DNA of 64,000 bases. Origin: Hydrogenophaga intermedia (GTDB taxonomy: Bacteria > Pseudomonadota > Gammaproteobacteria > Burkholderiales > Burkholderiaceae_C). Within the stretch, counting starts at the first letter, position 1. Each line of letters opens with the position of its first letter. Of the stretch, positions 45,023 through 52,584 are shown piece by piece. The notes below the pieces were generated by a model that did no database searches, was not told the DNA's origin, and was given only the letters and a program-made list of their open reading frames with translations. Position numbers and translations under genes: made by a program. The stretch lies in assembly GCF_023715105.1 (NCBI RefSeq), contig NZ_JAMBNO010000009.1, positions 62,001 through 126,000 of the forward strand. Reading direction: 5' to 3'.

Positions 45023-46047
45023 TGGACCTGATCGTCCAGCGCCCCGAAGGCCTGTACTGCCCGCCCGGTGATTTCTATATCGACCCCTGGCGGCGGGTGG
45101 ATCGCGCGGTGATCACGCATGCGCACGCCGACCACGCGCGTCCGGGCCACGGCCACTACCTGGCCGCGGCACCCGGTGCGGGTCTGTTGCGTGCGCGACT
45201 GGGTGAGGACATCACCCTGCAGCCCCTGGCCTACGGGGAGTCCATCCTCCATCGCGGGGTGCGCATCTCGCTGCACCCGGCGGGTCACGTGCTGGGCTCG
45301 GCCCAGGTGCGGGTGGAACATGGTGGCCAGGTGTGGGTGGCCAGCGGCGACTACCGCACCACGCCCGTCGGCGCCGTGCCCGACCGCACCTGCACGCCGT
45401 TCGAACCCGTGCGCTGCGATGTGTTCATCACCGAATCCACCTTTGGCTTGCCGATCTACCGCTGGCGTACGGATCACGTGCTGTTCGCCGAGATCAACGC
45501 CTGGTGGGCGCGCAACGCCGCGCAGGGGCGCGCCAGCGTGCTCAGTTGCTACAGCCTGGGCAAGGCGCAGCGCATCCTGGCCGGGGTCGATGCGTCGATC
45601 GGCCCCATCGTCTGCCACGGCGCGGTCGAGCCGCTCAACCGCGCGTACCGCGAAGCGGGTGTGGACTTGCCCGCCACGCGTCTGGTGAGCGAGGTCGCCG
45701 ACAAGGCCGACCTGCAGCGTGCCTTGGTGCTGTGCCCGGGCAGTGCCATCGGAACGCCATGGATGAAGCGCTTCGGCGATTTCAGCGACGCCTTTGCGAG
45801 TGGGTGGATGCAGATCCGCGGCTGGCGCCGCCGCGGCGGGCAGGACCGCGGCTTCGTGCTCAGCGACCACGCCGACTGGCCGGGCCTGCTCTCGGCCATC
45901 GGCGCCAGCGGCGCCGAGCGCGTGATCGTCACCCACGGCAGCGTGCCGGTGCTGGTGCGCTACCTGCAAGAGCAGGGGCTCCAGGCGGAGGCCTTCGAGA
46001 CCGAGTACGGGGACGAGGCGCAAGAGTCCGACGGTGCTCCCGCATGA
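45022..46047 (+). CDS. Ligase-associated DNA exonuclease (MBL/beta-CASP fold)
   Basis: A 341-residue metallo-beta-lactamase-fold nuclease of the type encoded next to bacterial ATP-dependent DNA ligases. The metal ligands are in THAHADHARPGH (HxHxDH), HPAGHVLGSAQV, and ASGDYRTT. C-terminal HSDHADW-like and THG elements appear as LSDHADWPGLL and VIVTHGS. It resembles the mRNA 3'-end-processing nuclease family but in bacteria is linked to DNA repair (family knowledge). It overlaps both neighbours, so exo and ligase are surely coexpressed. Confidence 0.9.
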   Translation: MDLIVQRPEGLYCPPGDFYIDPWRRVDRAVITHAHADHARPGHGHYLAAAPGAGLLRARLGEDITLQPLAYGESILHRGVRISLHPAGHVLGSAQVRVEHGGQVWVASGDYRTTPVGAVPDRTCTPFEPVRCDVFITESTFGLPIYRWRTDHVLFAEINAWWARNAAQGRASVLSCYSLGKAQRILAGVDASIGPIVCHGAVEPLNRAYREAGVDLPATRLVSEVADKADLQRALVLCPGSAIGTPWMKRFGDFSDAFASGWMQIRGWRRRGGQDRGFVLSDHADWPGLLSAIGASGAERVIVTHGSVPVLVRYLQEQGLQAEAFETEYGDEAQESDGAPA

Positions 46048-47783
46048 AACGCTTTGCCGCGCTGTTTGCCGAGCTCGACGAGAGCACGTCCACCCACGAC
46101 AAGGTCGCCGCGCTGGTGCGCTACCTGCGCGACGCACCACCCGAGGACGCGGCCTGGGCGATGTACTTCCTGGCCGGCGGCAAGCCGCGCCAGATCATCC
46201 GCACCGCCCAGCTCAAGGCCGTGGCCATGCGGGCTGCGGGGCTGCCCGAGTGGTTGTTCGAGGCCAGCTACCAGGCGGTGGGTGACCTGGCCGAAACCAT
46301 CGCGCACGTGCTCCCCGATCCCGCCCGCGCGGGCATCGAGCTTGGCCTGAGCGCCTGGATGCATGAGCGCTTGCTGCCGCTTCGCGGTGCCGACGACGCA
46401 CACATCGCCGAGGCGCTCATGTCCTGGTGGCGCGAGTTGGACGCACTCGGCCGCTTTTTGCTGGTCAAGCTCGTGGGGGGCGGCTTTCGGGTCGGCGTGA
46501 GCAAGCTGCTGGTGCAGCGCGCGATCGCCGAGCACGCGGGCCTGGATGCGCGTCTGGTGGCCGCGCGCATGATGGGCTTCACCGACGGCAAGCGCGCGCC
46601 CACGCTCGCGGCCTGGCAGGCCATTGTCGCGCCCGCCGACGCGCTCGACGGCCGCGCACCGAGCCAGCCGTATCCCTTTTTTCTGGCTCACGCGCTCGCA
46701 GGCCTGCCCGAGGACAGCCTGGGTGCTGCAAGCGACTGGCTTGCCGAATGGAAGCTCGACGGGATCCGCGGCCAGATCGTCAAGCGCGCTGGCCAGGTGT
46801 GGGTGTGGTCGCGCGGCGAAGAGTTGATGACCGAACGCCTGCCCGAACTCGTGCGGCTGGCGGCGGGCTGGCCCGACGGCACGGTGGTGGATGGCGAGAT
46901 CGTGGCCTGGGACGCCGGCGCCGAGCCGCTGCCCGGCACCGATCACGCCGGCCGCCCGGCGGCGTTCGCGCAACTGCAACAGCGCATCGGCCGCAAGACG
47001 CTGGGGCCCAAGGTGCTGGCCAGCGCCCCGGTGGGGTTTGTTGCCTACGACCTGCTCGAATCGCGTGGGCAGGATCTGCGCGCGCAGCCGCAACACGCGC
47101 GGCGCTTGGCGTTGCAAGACTTTGCGCAGACCTGCACACCGGCCCTGCCGTTGTCGCCGTTGCTGCTGGCCGACGATTGGCCCGCGCTTGCGGCGCTGCG
47201 CGCACGTTCGCGCGAGCTTGGCGTCGAGGGTCTGATGCTCAAGCACCGTGAGAGCGGCTATGGCGTCGGTCGCGTGAAGGGCGACGGGGAGGGCCGTCGC
47301 CTTGCGTGGTGGAAGTGGAAGATCGACCCACTCACCGTGGACGGCGTGCTGATCTATGCCCAGTCGGGTCACGGTCGACGCGCCTCGGTCTACACCGACT
47401 ACACCTTCGCGGTCTGGAACCGCCCGCCGCGCGACCCGGCCGAAGCGCAAGCCGTGGTCGAGGCCATCGCCGCACGCCAACCCGCCGATCCCGAGGGCCT
47501 GCAGCTCGTTGCCTTCACCAAAGCCTACTCGGGCCTCACCGACCGCGAATTCCAGGCGGTGGACGCGGTGATCCGCCAGACCACCCTGGAGAAGTTCGGC
47601 CCGGTGCGCAGCGTGCGCCCCACGCTCGTGTTCGAGCTCGCGTTCGAGGGCATTGCGCGCAGCACACGGCACAAGAGTGGCGTGGCGCTGCGCTTCCCGC
47701 GCATGCTGCGCGTGCGCGACGACAAGCCGTTGCACGAAGCCGACACCCTGCACACGCTCCAGGCGCTTCTTTCGCATTTCTGA
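46044..47783 (+). CDS. ATP-dependent DNA ligase (exonuclease-associated, LigB/Lig type)
   Basis: Seals DNA nicks using ATP. The 579-residue protein has an N-terminal helical DNA-binding domain (about 1-200) as in archaeal/eukaryal ligase I. The nucleotidyl-transferase core contains KLDG (EWKLDGIRG, adenylated Lys237), the motif III region VVDGEIVAW, motif IIIa FVAYDLLE, motif IV GVEGLMLK and motif V WWKWK. A C-terminal OB-fold domain includes FPRMLRVRDDK. This is the repair-type bacterial ATP ligase, separate from NAD-dependent LigA. The usual downstream partners (Lhr-type helicase, PdeM-type phosphoesterase) are not found. Confidence 0.94.
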   Translation: MKRFAALFAELDESTSTHDKVAALVRYLRDAPPEDAAWAMYFLAGGKPRQIIRTAQLKAVAMRAAGLPEWLFEASYQAVGDLAETIAHVLPDPARAGIELGLSAWMHERLLPLRGADDAHIAEALMSWWRELDALGRFLLVKLVGGGFRVGVSKLLVQRAIAEHAGLDARLVAARMMGFTDGKRAPTLAAWQAIVAPADALDGRAPSQPYPFFLAHALAGLPEDSLGAASDWLAEWKLDGIRGQIVKRAGQVWVWSRGEELMTERLPELVRLAAGWPDGTVVDGEIVAWDAGAEPLPGTDHAGRPAAFAQLQQRIGRKTLGPKVLASAPVGFVAYDLLESRGQDLRAQPQHARRLALQDFAQTCTPALPLSPLLLADDWPALAALRARSRELGVEGLMLKHRESGYGVGRVKGDGEGRRLAWWKWKIDPLTVDGVLIYAQSGHGRRASVYTDYTFAVWNRPPRDPAEAQAVVEAIAARQPADPEGLQLVAFTKAYSGLTDREFQAVDAVIRQTTLEKFGPVRSVRPTLVFELAFEGIARSTRHKSGVALRFPRMLRVRDDKPLHEADTLHTLQALLSHF

Positions 47784-47885
47784 TGATTCGCGGCGTCTTG
47801 CCGCCAGCCGCTGACACACCGGGAACCCGATGTTGTGCCGGACCACGTATCGACGTCATCCACGAAGCCTGCAAGGAATGAATCC

Positions 47886-48962
47886 ATGAAGAGAACATCG
47901 TCCGGGACGCCAACGAGATCGCCTTCGCCATCGCCGACGCGAAGGGTCAGGGGTGAGGGCGAAGCGATTGCCCCGATCGTGCGCACGACGCGCGTATCCA
48001 CGCGATGGCAGGGCATGCACCATCCCGGTCGTCCGACGGTCGTTGTGCTCGTGGTGGGCGGTTGCGAAGGACAAGCCGTGACCCAGCAACTCGACGCGTG
48101 GCAACTGCGCGCCCGGGCGGTGGAATACAACTACGGCGTCATCGAGGCGGGCGACCCTACCGAGAACCTGAGCGAGAGTGCCGCGTTGCTCAAGCAGCAG
48201 GTGCCTGCCAATGCCAAGGTGGTGGTGCTTCAGGCCAATGAGGACGTGCCCGAGGAGAACGTCGAACATGCGCAGGACGCGTTGAGCCATGCCGGTCTCG
48301 CCCGCCAGTCTCTGCCTCCTTGCCTGGCGGACGATGCCGATACGGCCCATCTGCCGGTGTTTCCATCCGAAGCGCAACTGGTCCGGCAGACCCTGCAGGC
48401 GCTGGACACGGGTGGCGCCGGCGAGGCCGTCGACCTGGGGGCTGAAGCGGCCTTCGAAGCACGTCAGCGATCGCTTCAACTCGCGCAACAGCGGCGAACG
48501 ACCGATCAACTCACGGCGGTTCGCCAGCAGCTCGAAGAAGAGGTCCACGCGATGGTCGAACTCGTCCAGGCGATTGATGATCTGCTGCCCGATGAAGAGC
48601 CGCCACCGACGTCGCTGCCATTGGCGCTCAGGCAAGGCATCAACGCGCTGCAGTTCACGCCGCACTGGCAGGCCAGGGCCTCGACGCCGCAGGCCGCGCA
48701 ACTGACGGGGCTGCTCCTGAGGGTGGGGCGGGAATCCGCGTCCGGCGGCGACCCGTCCCTTCAGCTCGCGTCGGGGGCGATTCTGCGGTGCCTGCAGCAC
48801 GACGAAAACGCCCTGAGTGCCGTGCTGGCCGCCGTGGACCGGTGTCTGCCAGAGAGTTCGGACGCGGACCAGTTGGGGGTCTTGCTGGGGGCGGTGTTCG
48901 CATACGAGGTGGGGGCGGCGGCATCGGCCATGGGCGGGGATGCCTCGAGCACCCCGACGTGA
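47886..48962 (+). CDS. Hypothetical protein, unrecognised family
   Basis: A 358-residue product I cannot assign. After a Ser/Pro/Arg-rich, probably disordered N-terminal 40 residues comes an alpha/beta-like segment that starts with a hydrophobic strand (PTVVVLVVGG) and later contains AKVVVLQANEDVPEENV. A helix with heptad character (RQRSLQLAQQRRTTDQLTAV and onward to about residue 240) follows, then an Ala/Leu-rich C-terminal helical part. No signal peptide or membrane helix. The chosen ATG has AAGGA eight bases upstream; a start at 48015 would drop the disordered part. Codon third positions are less GC-biased than in neighbours, which suggests a recent arrival. The opposite-strand frame here is arginine-rich and looks like a shadow. 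Confidence 0.6.
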   Translation: MKRTSSGTPTRSPSPSPTRRVRGEGEAIAPIVRTTRVSTRWQGMHHPGRPTVVVLVVGGCEGQAVTQQLDAWQLRARAVEYNYGVIEAGDPTENLSESAALLKQQVPANAKVVVLQANEDVPEENVEHAQDALSHAGLARQSLPPCLADDADTAHLPVFPSEAQLVRQTLQALDTGGAGEAVDLGAEAAFEARQRSLQLAQQRRTTDQLTAVRQQLEEEVHAMVELVQAIDDLLPDEEPPPTSLPLALRQGINALQFTPHWQARASTPQAAQLTGLLLRVGRESASGGDPSLQLASGAILRCLQHDENALSAVLAAVDRCLPESSDADQLGVLLGAVFAYEVGAAASAMGGDASSTPT

Positions 48963-49065
48963 CTGCCAACGCGGTCAGCACCGCGCCGGTGCCGTGCGGC
49001 CGCGGACCTGGGTGGCCGTAAGGGCATACCCCCCGTCGGAAATGGGGGCGGTGATAGCATCCCCC

Positions 49066-49797
49066 ATGCTCATGAAGACCGACCCCGATCAGACTCCCGG
49101 CGCTGCGCCCCAAGGCGGCGACGAAGGCGTGCCCGTCTCCGTGAAGATCCGCGAGCGGCTCAAGGCCGCCCGGCAGCGCTTTCATTCGAACGACAACATC
49201 GCCGAGTTCATCCAGCCTGGTGAGCTCGACAAGTTGCTCGACGAGGTGACCCGCAAGATGCAAGGCGTGCTCGAGTCGATGGTGATCGACACCGAGAGCG
49301 ACCACAACACCGGCGATACCGCGCGCCGCGTGGCCAAGATGTACCTCAAGGAGGTCTTCGCGGGCCGCTACGTCAAGGGCCCCTCGGTCACCGAGTTCCC
49401 CAACGCGGAGCACCTCAACGAGCTCATGATCGTGGGCCCGATCACCGTGCGCAGTGCCTGCAGCCACCACTTCTGCCCCGTCATCGGCAAGCTGTGGATC
49501 GGCATCATGCCCAACGAACACACCAACGTGATCGGCCTGTCCAAGTACGCGCGCATGGCCGAATGGATCATGGGCCGTCCGCAGATCCAGGAAGAGGCGG
49601 TGATCCAGCTGGCCGACCTGATCCAGGACAAGACACAGCCCGACGGCCTGGCCATCGTGATGGAGGCCAGCCACTATTGCATGGCCTGGCGCGGCGTGAA
49701 GGACATGGACAGCAAGATGATCAACTCCGTGATGCGTGGTGTCTTCCTCAAGGACGCCAACCTGCGCCGCGAATTCCTCTCGCTCATCCCCCGCTGA
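49066..49797 (+). CDS. folE: GTP cyclohydrolase I (divergent FolE)
   Basis: Converts GTP to 7,8-dihydroneopterin triphosphate, the first step of folate/pterin synthesis. The 243-residue product keeps the zinc/catalytic residues: ACSHHFCP (Cys and His) and ASHYC (His and Cys), plus IGLSKYARM and the RPQIQE block. The residues that differ from the E. coli type (GKLWIGIMPN, MINSVMRGVF) mark a divergent branch. The N-terminal about 25 residues are variable. Two ATG codons six bases apart are possible starts, neither with a good ribosome site. The product is the substrate of NudB encoded at 42.5 kb. Confidence 0.88.
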   Translation: MLMKTDPDQTPGAAPQGGDEGVPVSVKIRERLKAARQRFHSNDNIAEFIQPGELDKLLDEVTRKMQGVLESMVIDTESDHNTGDTARRVAKMYLKEVFAGRYVKGPSVTEFPNAEHLNELMIVGPITVRSACSHHFCPVIGKLWIGIMPNEHTNVIGLSKYARMAEWIMGRPQIQEEAVIQLADLIQDKTQPDGLAIVMEASHYCMAWRGVKDMDSKMINSVMRGVFLKDANLRREFLSLIPR

Positions 49798-49817
49798 ACC
49801 CATCTCGCAAGATCACC

Positions 49818-50240
49818 ATGCTCGTTCGCTTGCTCTACGTCAGCCGCGCTGTCGACAAGGACCCCAAGGCCATCGAGGCGATCCTCGACGCGTCGCGCCA
49901 GCACAATGTCAGCAACGGCATCACGGGCGTGCTCTGCTATGGCGGCGGCATCTTCCTGCAGGCCATCGAAGGCGGGCGCGCCGCAGTCAACAAGCTGTAC
50001 AACCACATCGTCGCCGACAAGCGCCATCAGGATGTGGTGCTCCTGCACTACCAGGAAATCAGCGAGCGCCGCTTCGGCGGCTGGACCATGGGGCAGGTCA
50101 ATCTCGCCAAGCTCAACACGTCCATCGTGCTCAAGTACTCCGAGCGCCCCGAGCTCGACCCGTACGCCGTCTCGGGTGCGGTCTCGCTGGCCCTGCTTGA
50201 AGAACTCATGGCCACGGCCAGCATCATCGGCCGGGCCTGA
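49818..50240 (+). CDS. BLUF-domain blue-light sensor protein
   Basis: A 140-residue stand-alone BLUF protein that should bind FAD and sense blue light. The residues known to be needed in BLUF photochemistry are all visible: Tyr7 in MLVRLLYVS, the Asn in HNVSNGITG, the Gln in FLQAIEGG, and Trp/Met in FGGWTMG. No output domain is attached; the last 40 residues form a short helical cap (AVSLALLEELMATAS). Signalling must therefore run through a partner protein. It begins 20 bp after folE and probably shares its message. Confidence 0.93.
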   Translation: MLVRLLYVSRAVDKDPKAIEAILDASRQHNVSNGITGVLCYGGGIFLQAIEGGRAAVNKLYNHIVADKRHQDVVLLHYQEISERRFGGWTMGQVNLAKLNTSIVLKYSERPELDPYAVSGAVSLALLEELMATASIIGRA

Positions 50241-50261
50241 CGCCGCTGCGGCGGTGTCGCC

Positions 50262-51143
50262 ATGCCGCTCGATGCCTTCCTGCTCATCCTGCTCGCCGGC
50301 CTGATCCACGCCGGCTGGAACATCGCCGCCAAGCACGCGGGGGGCGATGCGCGCTTTGCCTTCTTCTCGTCGGCGCTGGTGGCCATCGTCTGGGCACCGG
50401 TGGGCTGGTGGTTTGCTCGCGGTGCACTGGGGCAGTGGGGCGCCGCCGAGTGGGCTTTCGTGCTGGCCAGTGGCGTCATTCACGTCTTCTATTTCGTCAC
50501 TTTGCTGCGTGGTTACCGCCGGGCCGACCTCACGGTGGTCTACCCGCTGGCGCGCGGCAGCGGCCCGCTGATCACCGCGCTGGTGGCGGTGCTCTTCCTC
50601 GGCGAGCAACTCAGCGCGTTGGGCGGCCTTGGCATCGCCGCGGTGGTGGGGGGTGTGTTCCTCATTGCGGGCGGCCCGGGCCTGTGGCGCACCGCGCACG
50701 ACCCGGCCGCGCGAGAGCGGCTGCACCGCGGACTCGCCTACGGCGCGCTCACCGGTGTGTTCATCGCTGGTTATTCGGTGGTCGATGGTTACGCGGTCAA
50801 GGTGCTTCTGATGTCGCCCATCCTGGTGGACTACATGGGCAACCTCGTGCGCCTGGTGCTGTTTGCGCCCACGGTGCTGCGCGACCGCGCGCAAGCGCTG
50901 CGCCTGTGGCGCTTGCAGTGGAAACACGCGCTGGGCGTGGCGGTGTTCAGCCCCATCGCCTATGTCCTGGTGTTGTTCGCCATGCAGCGCGCGCCGCTGT
51001 CGCATGTGGCGCCGGCGCGAGAGGTTTCCATGCTGTTTGCCGCGCTCATCGGCGGCCACCTGCTGCGCGAGGGCGATCGCGCATTGCGCCTGCTGGGCGC
51101 GGTGTTCATTGCGTCGGGCGTGGCCGCGCTCGCCTTGGCATGA
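50262..51143 (+). CDS. EamA/DMT-family transporter
   Basis: A 293-residue inner-membrane protein with about ten hydrophobic helices arranged as two EamA repeats (for example LLILLAGLIHAGWNIAAKHA, and in the second half a repeat starting GLAYGALTGVFIAGYSVVDG). The PLARGSGPLITALVAV segment is typical of this drug/metabolite transporter group. The substrate is unknown. It lies 21 bp after the BLUF gene and 31 bp before the DUF429 gene, all on one strand. Confidence 0.88.
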   Translation: MPLDAFLLILLAGLIHAGWNIAAKHAGGDARFAFFSSALVAIVWAPVGWWFARGALGQWGAAEWAFVLASGVIHVFYFVTLLRGYRRADLTVVYPLARGSGPLITALVAVLFLGEQLSALGGLGIAAVVGGVFLIAGGPGLWRTAHDPAARERLHRGLAYGALTGVFIAGYSVVDGYAVKVLLMSPILVDYMGNLVRLVLFAPTVLRDRAQALRLWRLQWKHALGVAVFSPIAYVLVLFAMQRAPLSHVAPAREVSMLFAALIGGHLLREGDRALRLLGAVFIASGVAALALA

Positions 51144-51174
51144 GCGCCGCGATGCATCACGCGCCAGTCGACCC

Positions 51175-52017
51175 ATGAACACCGCGGACTTCACCCTGCT
51201 CGGTTGCGATTTCACGAGCGCCCCCTCGAAGCGCAAGCCCGTCACGCTGGCTGTGGGCCGCAGCCAGCGCGGCCGCGTTTTGCTCGACGCCATCGAGACC
51301 TACGAATCGCTCGACGCCTGGGGCGAGCGCCTGTGCGCCCCAGGCCCCTGGGTGGGCGGCTTCGATCTGCCCTTCGGTCTGCCACGCGAACTGGTGGAAA
51401 CGCTGGGCTGGCCCACCGACTGGCGAGCCTGCATGGCGCATTACGGTGCCTTGTCGCGCGATGCCATTCGCGACACGTTTGCTGCCTTCTGCGCCGCACG
51501 GCCCGTGGGGTCCAAGTTCGCGCACCGCGCCGCCGACGCTCCCGCAGGCTCCAGCCCCAGCATGAAATGGGTCAACCCGCCGGTGGCGTTCATGCTGCAC
51601 GCGGGCGTGCCGCGCCTGATTGCAGCCGGCGTGCGGTTGCCAGGCCTGAGCGAAGGCGATGCGCAGCGCGTCGCGCTCGAGGCCTACCCGGGCCTGCTCG
51701 CGCGCAGCGTGCTCGGCAGCACCTCGTACAAGAGCGACGACAAGGCCAGGCAGACGCCCGAGCGCCTGATTGCGCGCAAGACGTTGATCAACGCGCTGGA
51801 GAACGGTCAGGCGCCCGCGCTGCAGGCGGCCGGCTTGCGCCTCAAACTCAGCCACGCGCAGCGCGACGCGTTGGCCGACGATGCCAGCGGCGACCGGCTC
51901 GATGCTGTGCTGTGCCTGCTGCAGGCCGCCTGGGCGTTGCAGCAGCACCAGGCGGGTCACCCGCGCTGGGGCCTGCCGGCCTTCGATCCGCTCGAAGGCT
52001 GGATCGTGAGCGCCTGA
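51175..52017 (+). CDS. DUF429 family protein
   Basis: A 280-residue cytoplasmic protein of the DUF429 type, a predicted RNase H-like fold of unknown function. An N-terminal LLGCDFTSAPSKRKP, then GGFDLPFGLPRELV, the Pro-rich block MKWVNPPVAFMLHAGVPRL, VALEAYPGLLAR and an acidic SGDRLDAVLCLLQAAWA are visible. The Asp/Glu residues in these blocks could form a nuclease-like site. GTG/ATG alternatives are absent; ATG chosen. The stop lies 8 bp before the lumazine-synthase-like gene. Confidence 0.82.
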   Translation: MNTADFTLLGCDFTSAPSKRKPVTLAVGRSQRGRVLLDAIETYESLDAWGERLCAPGPWVGGFDLPFGLPRELVETLGWPTDWRACMAHYGALSRDAIRDTFAAFCAARPVGSKFAHRAADAPAGSSPSMKWVNPPVAFMLHAGVPRLIAAGVRLPGLSEGDAQRVALEAYPGLLARSVLGSTSYKSDDKARQTPERLIARKTLINALENGQAPALQAAGLRLKLSHAQRDALADDASGDRLDAVLCLLQAAWALQQHQAGHPRWGLPAFDPLEGWIVSA

Positions 52018-52025
52018 TTCCTACA

Positions 52026-52532
52026 ATGCCTTCCATGCCCCAAGAAGCCCCCCAACCCACTGAACTGCCCCAACTGCCGCGCGATCTGCGCTTTGCCTTC
52101 GTCGAAGCGTCCTGGCACGCCGACATCGTGCAGCGTTCCCGCGATGCCTTCTTCGCCGAGATGGCCCGCGCCGGCTTTGGCTCCGAGGCCATCGACGTGT
52201 TCGATGTCGCGGGGGCGTTCGAGATTCCGCTGCACGTGCAGCGGCTGGCGCAATCGGGTCGCTACGCGGCGGTGGTGGGCAGCGCGCTGGTGGTTGACGG
52301 CGGCGTGTACCGCCATGATTTCGTGGCCAGCACCGTGGTGCAGGCGCTCATGGACGTGCAGTTGCAGACGGGCGTGCCCGTGATCTGTGCCGTGCAGGCG
52401 CCACACCACTTCCACGAACACGTGGAGCACCGCAAGTTCCTGCAGCAGCATTTCGGTGCCAAGGGCACCGAGGCGGCGCAGGCGGTGCTGCTCACCGTGG
52501 CCGGCCTGCGCGCCCTCGACGCACGCGTGTAA
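52026..52532 (+). CDS. ribH: 6,7-dimethyl-8-ribityllumazine synthase, RibH2-like
   Basis: Condenses ribityl-aminopyrimidine with dihydroxybutanone phosphate in riboflavin synthesis. The 168-residue protein follows the lumazine synthase fold: FVEASWHADIVQRSRDAF, the VAGAFEIPLHVQRLA segment, and the active-site region VVDGGVYRHDFVAS. The block APHHFHEHVEHRKFLQQHF is typical of the type II (RibH2) decameric enzymes rather than of the operon-borne RibH. No other rib gene adjoins it, so it is probably a second copy. Two ATG codons nine bases apart are possible starts. Confidence 0.87.
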   Translation: MPSMPQEAPQPTELPQLPRDLRFAFVEASWHADIVQRSRDAFFAEMARAGFGSEAIDVFDVAGAFEIPLHVQRLAQSGRYAAVVGSALVVDGGVYRHDFVASTVVQALMDVQLQTGVPVICAVQAPHHFHEHVEHRKFLQQHFGAKGTEAAQAVLLTVAGLRALDARV

Positions 52533-52584
52533 GGCCTTGGCCATGGCTGGCGACGCACGGTGACGCCCCTGAACGGAGATCACC

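Noticed and set aside
47930-47970. GGGTCAGGGGTGAGGGCG stretch as a CRISPR or tandem repeat
   Set aside because: No repeat-spacer pattern exists; it is at most a fragment of a short intergenic repeat.
47856-48800. Minus-strand frame opposite the unknown 358-residue protein, as an alternative gene
   Set aside because: It is Arg-rich with the usual shadow composition and has no ribosome site; the plus-strand frame has a hydrophobic-core pattern and a ribosome site. Some doubt remains because neither has a known homologue.
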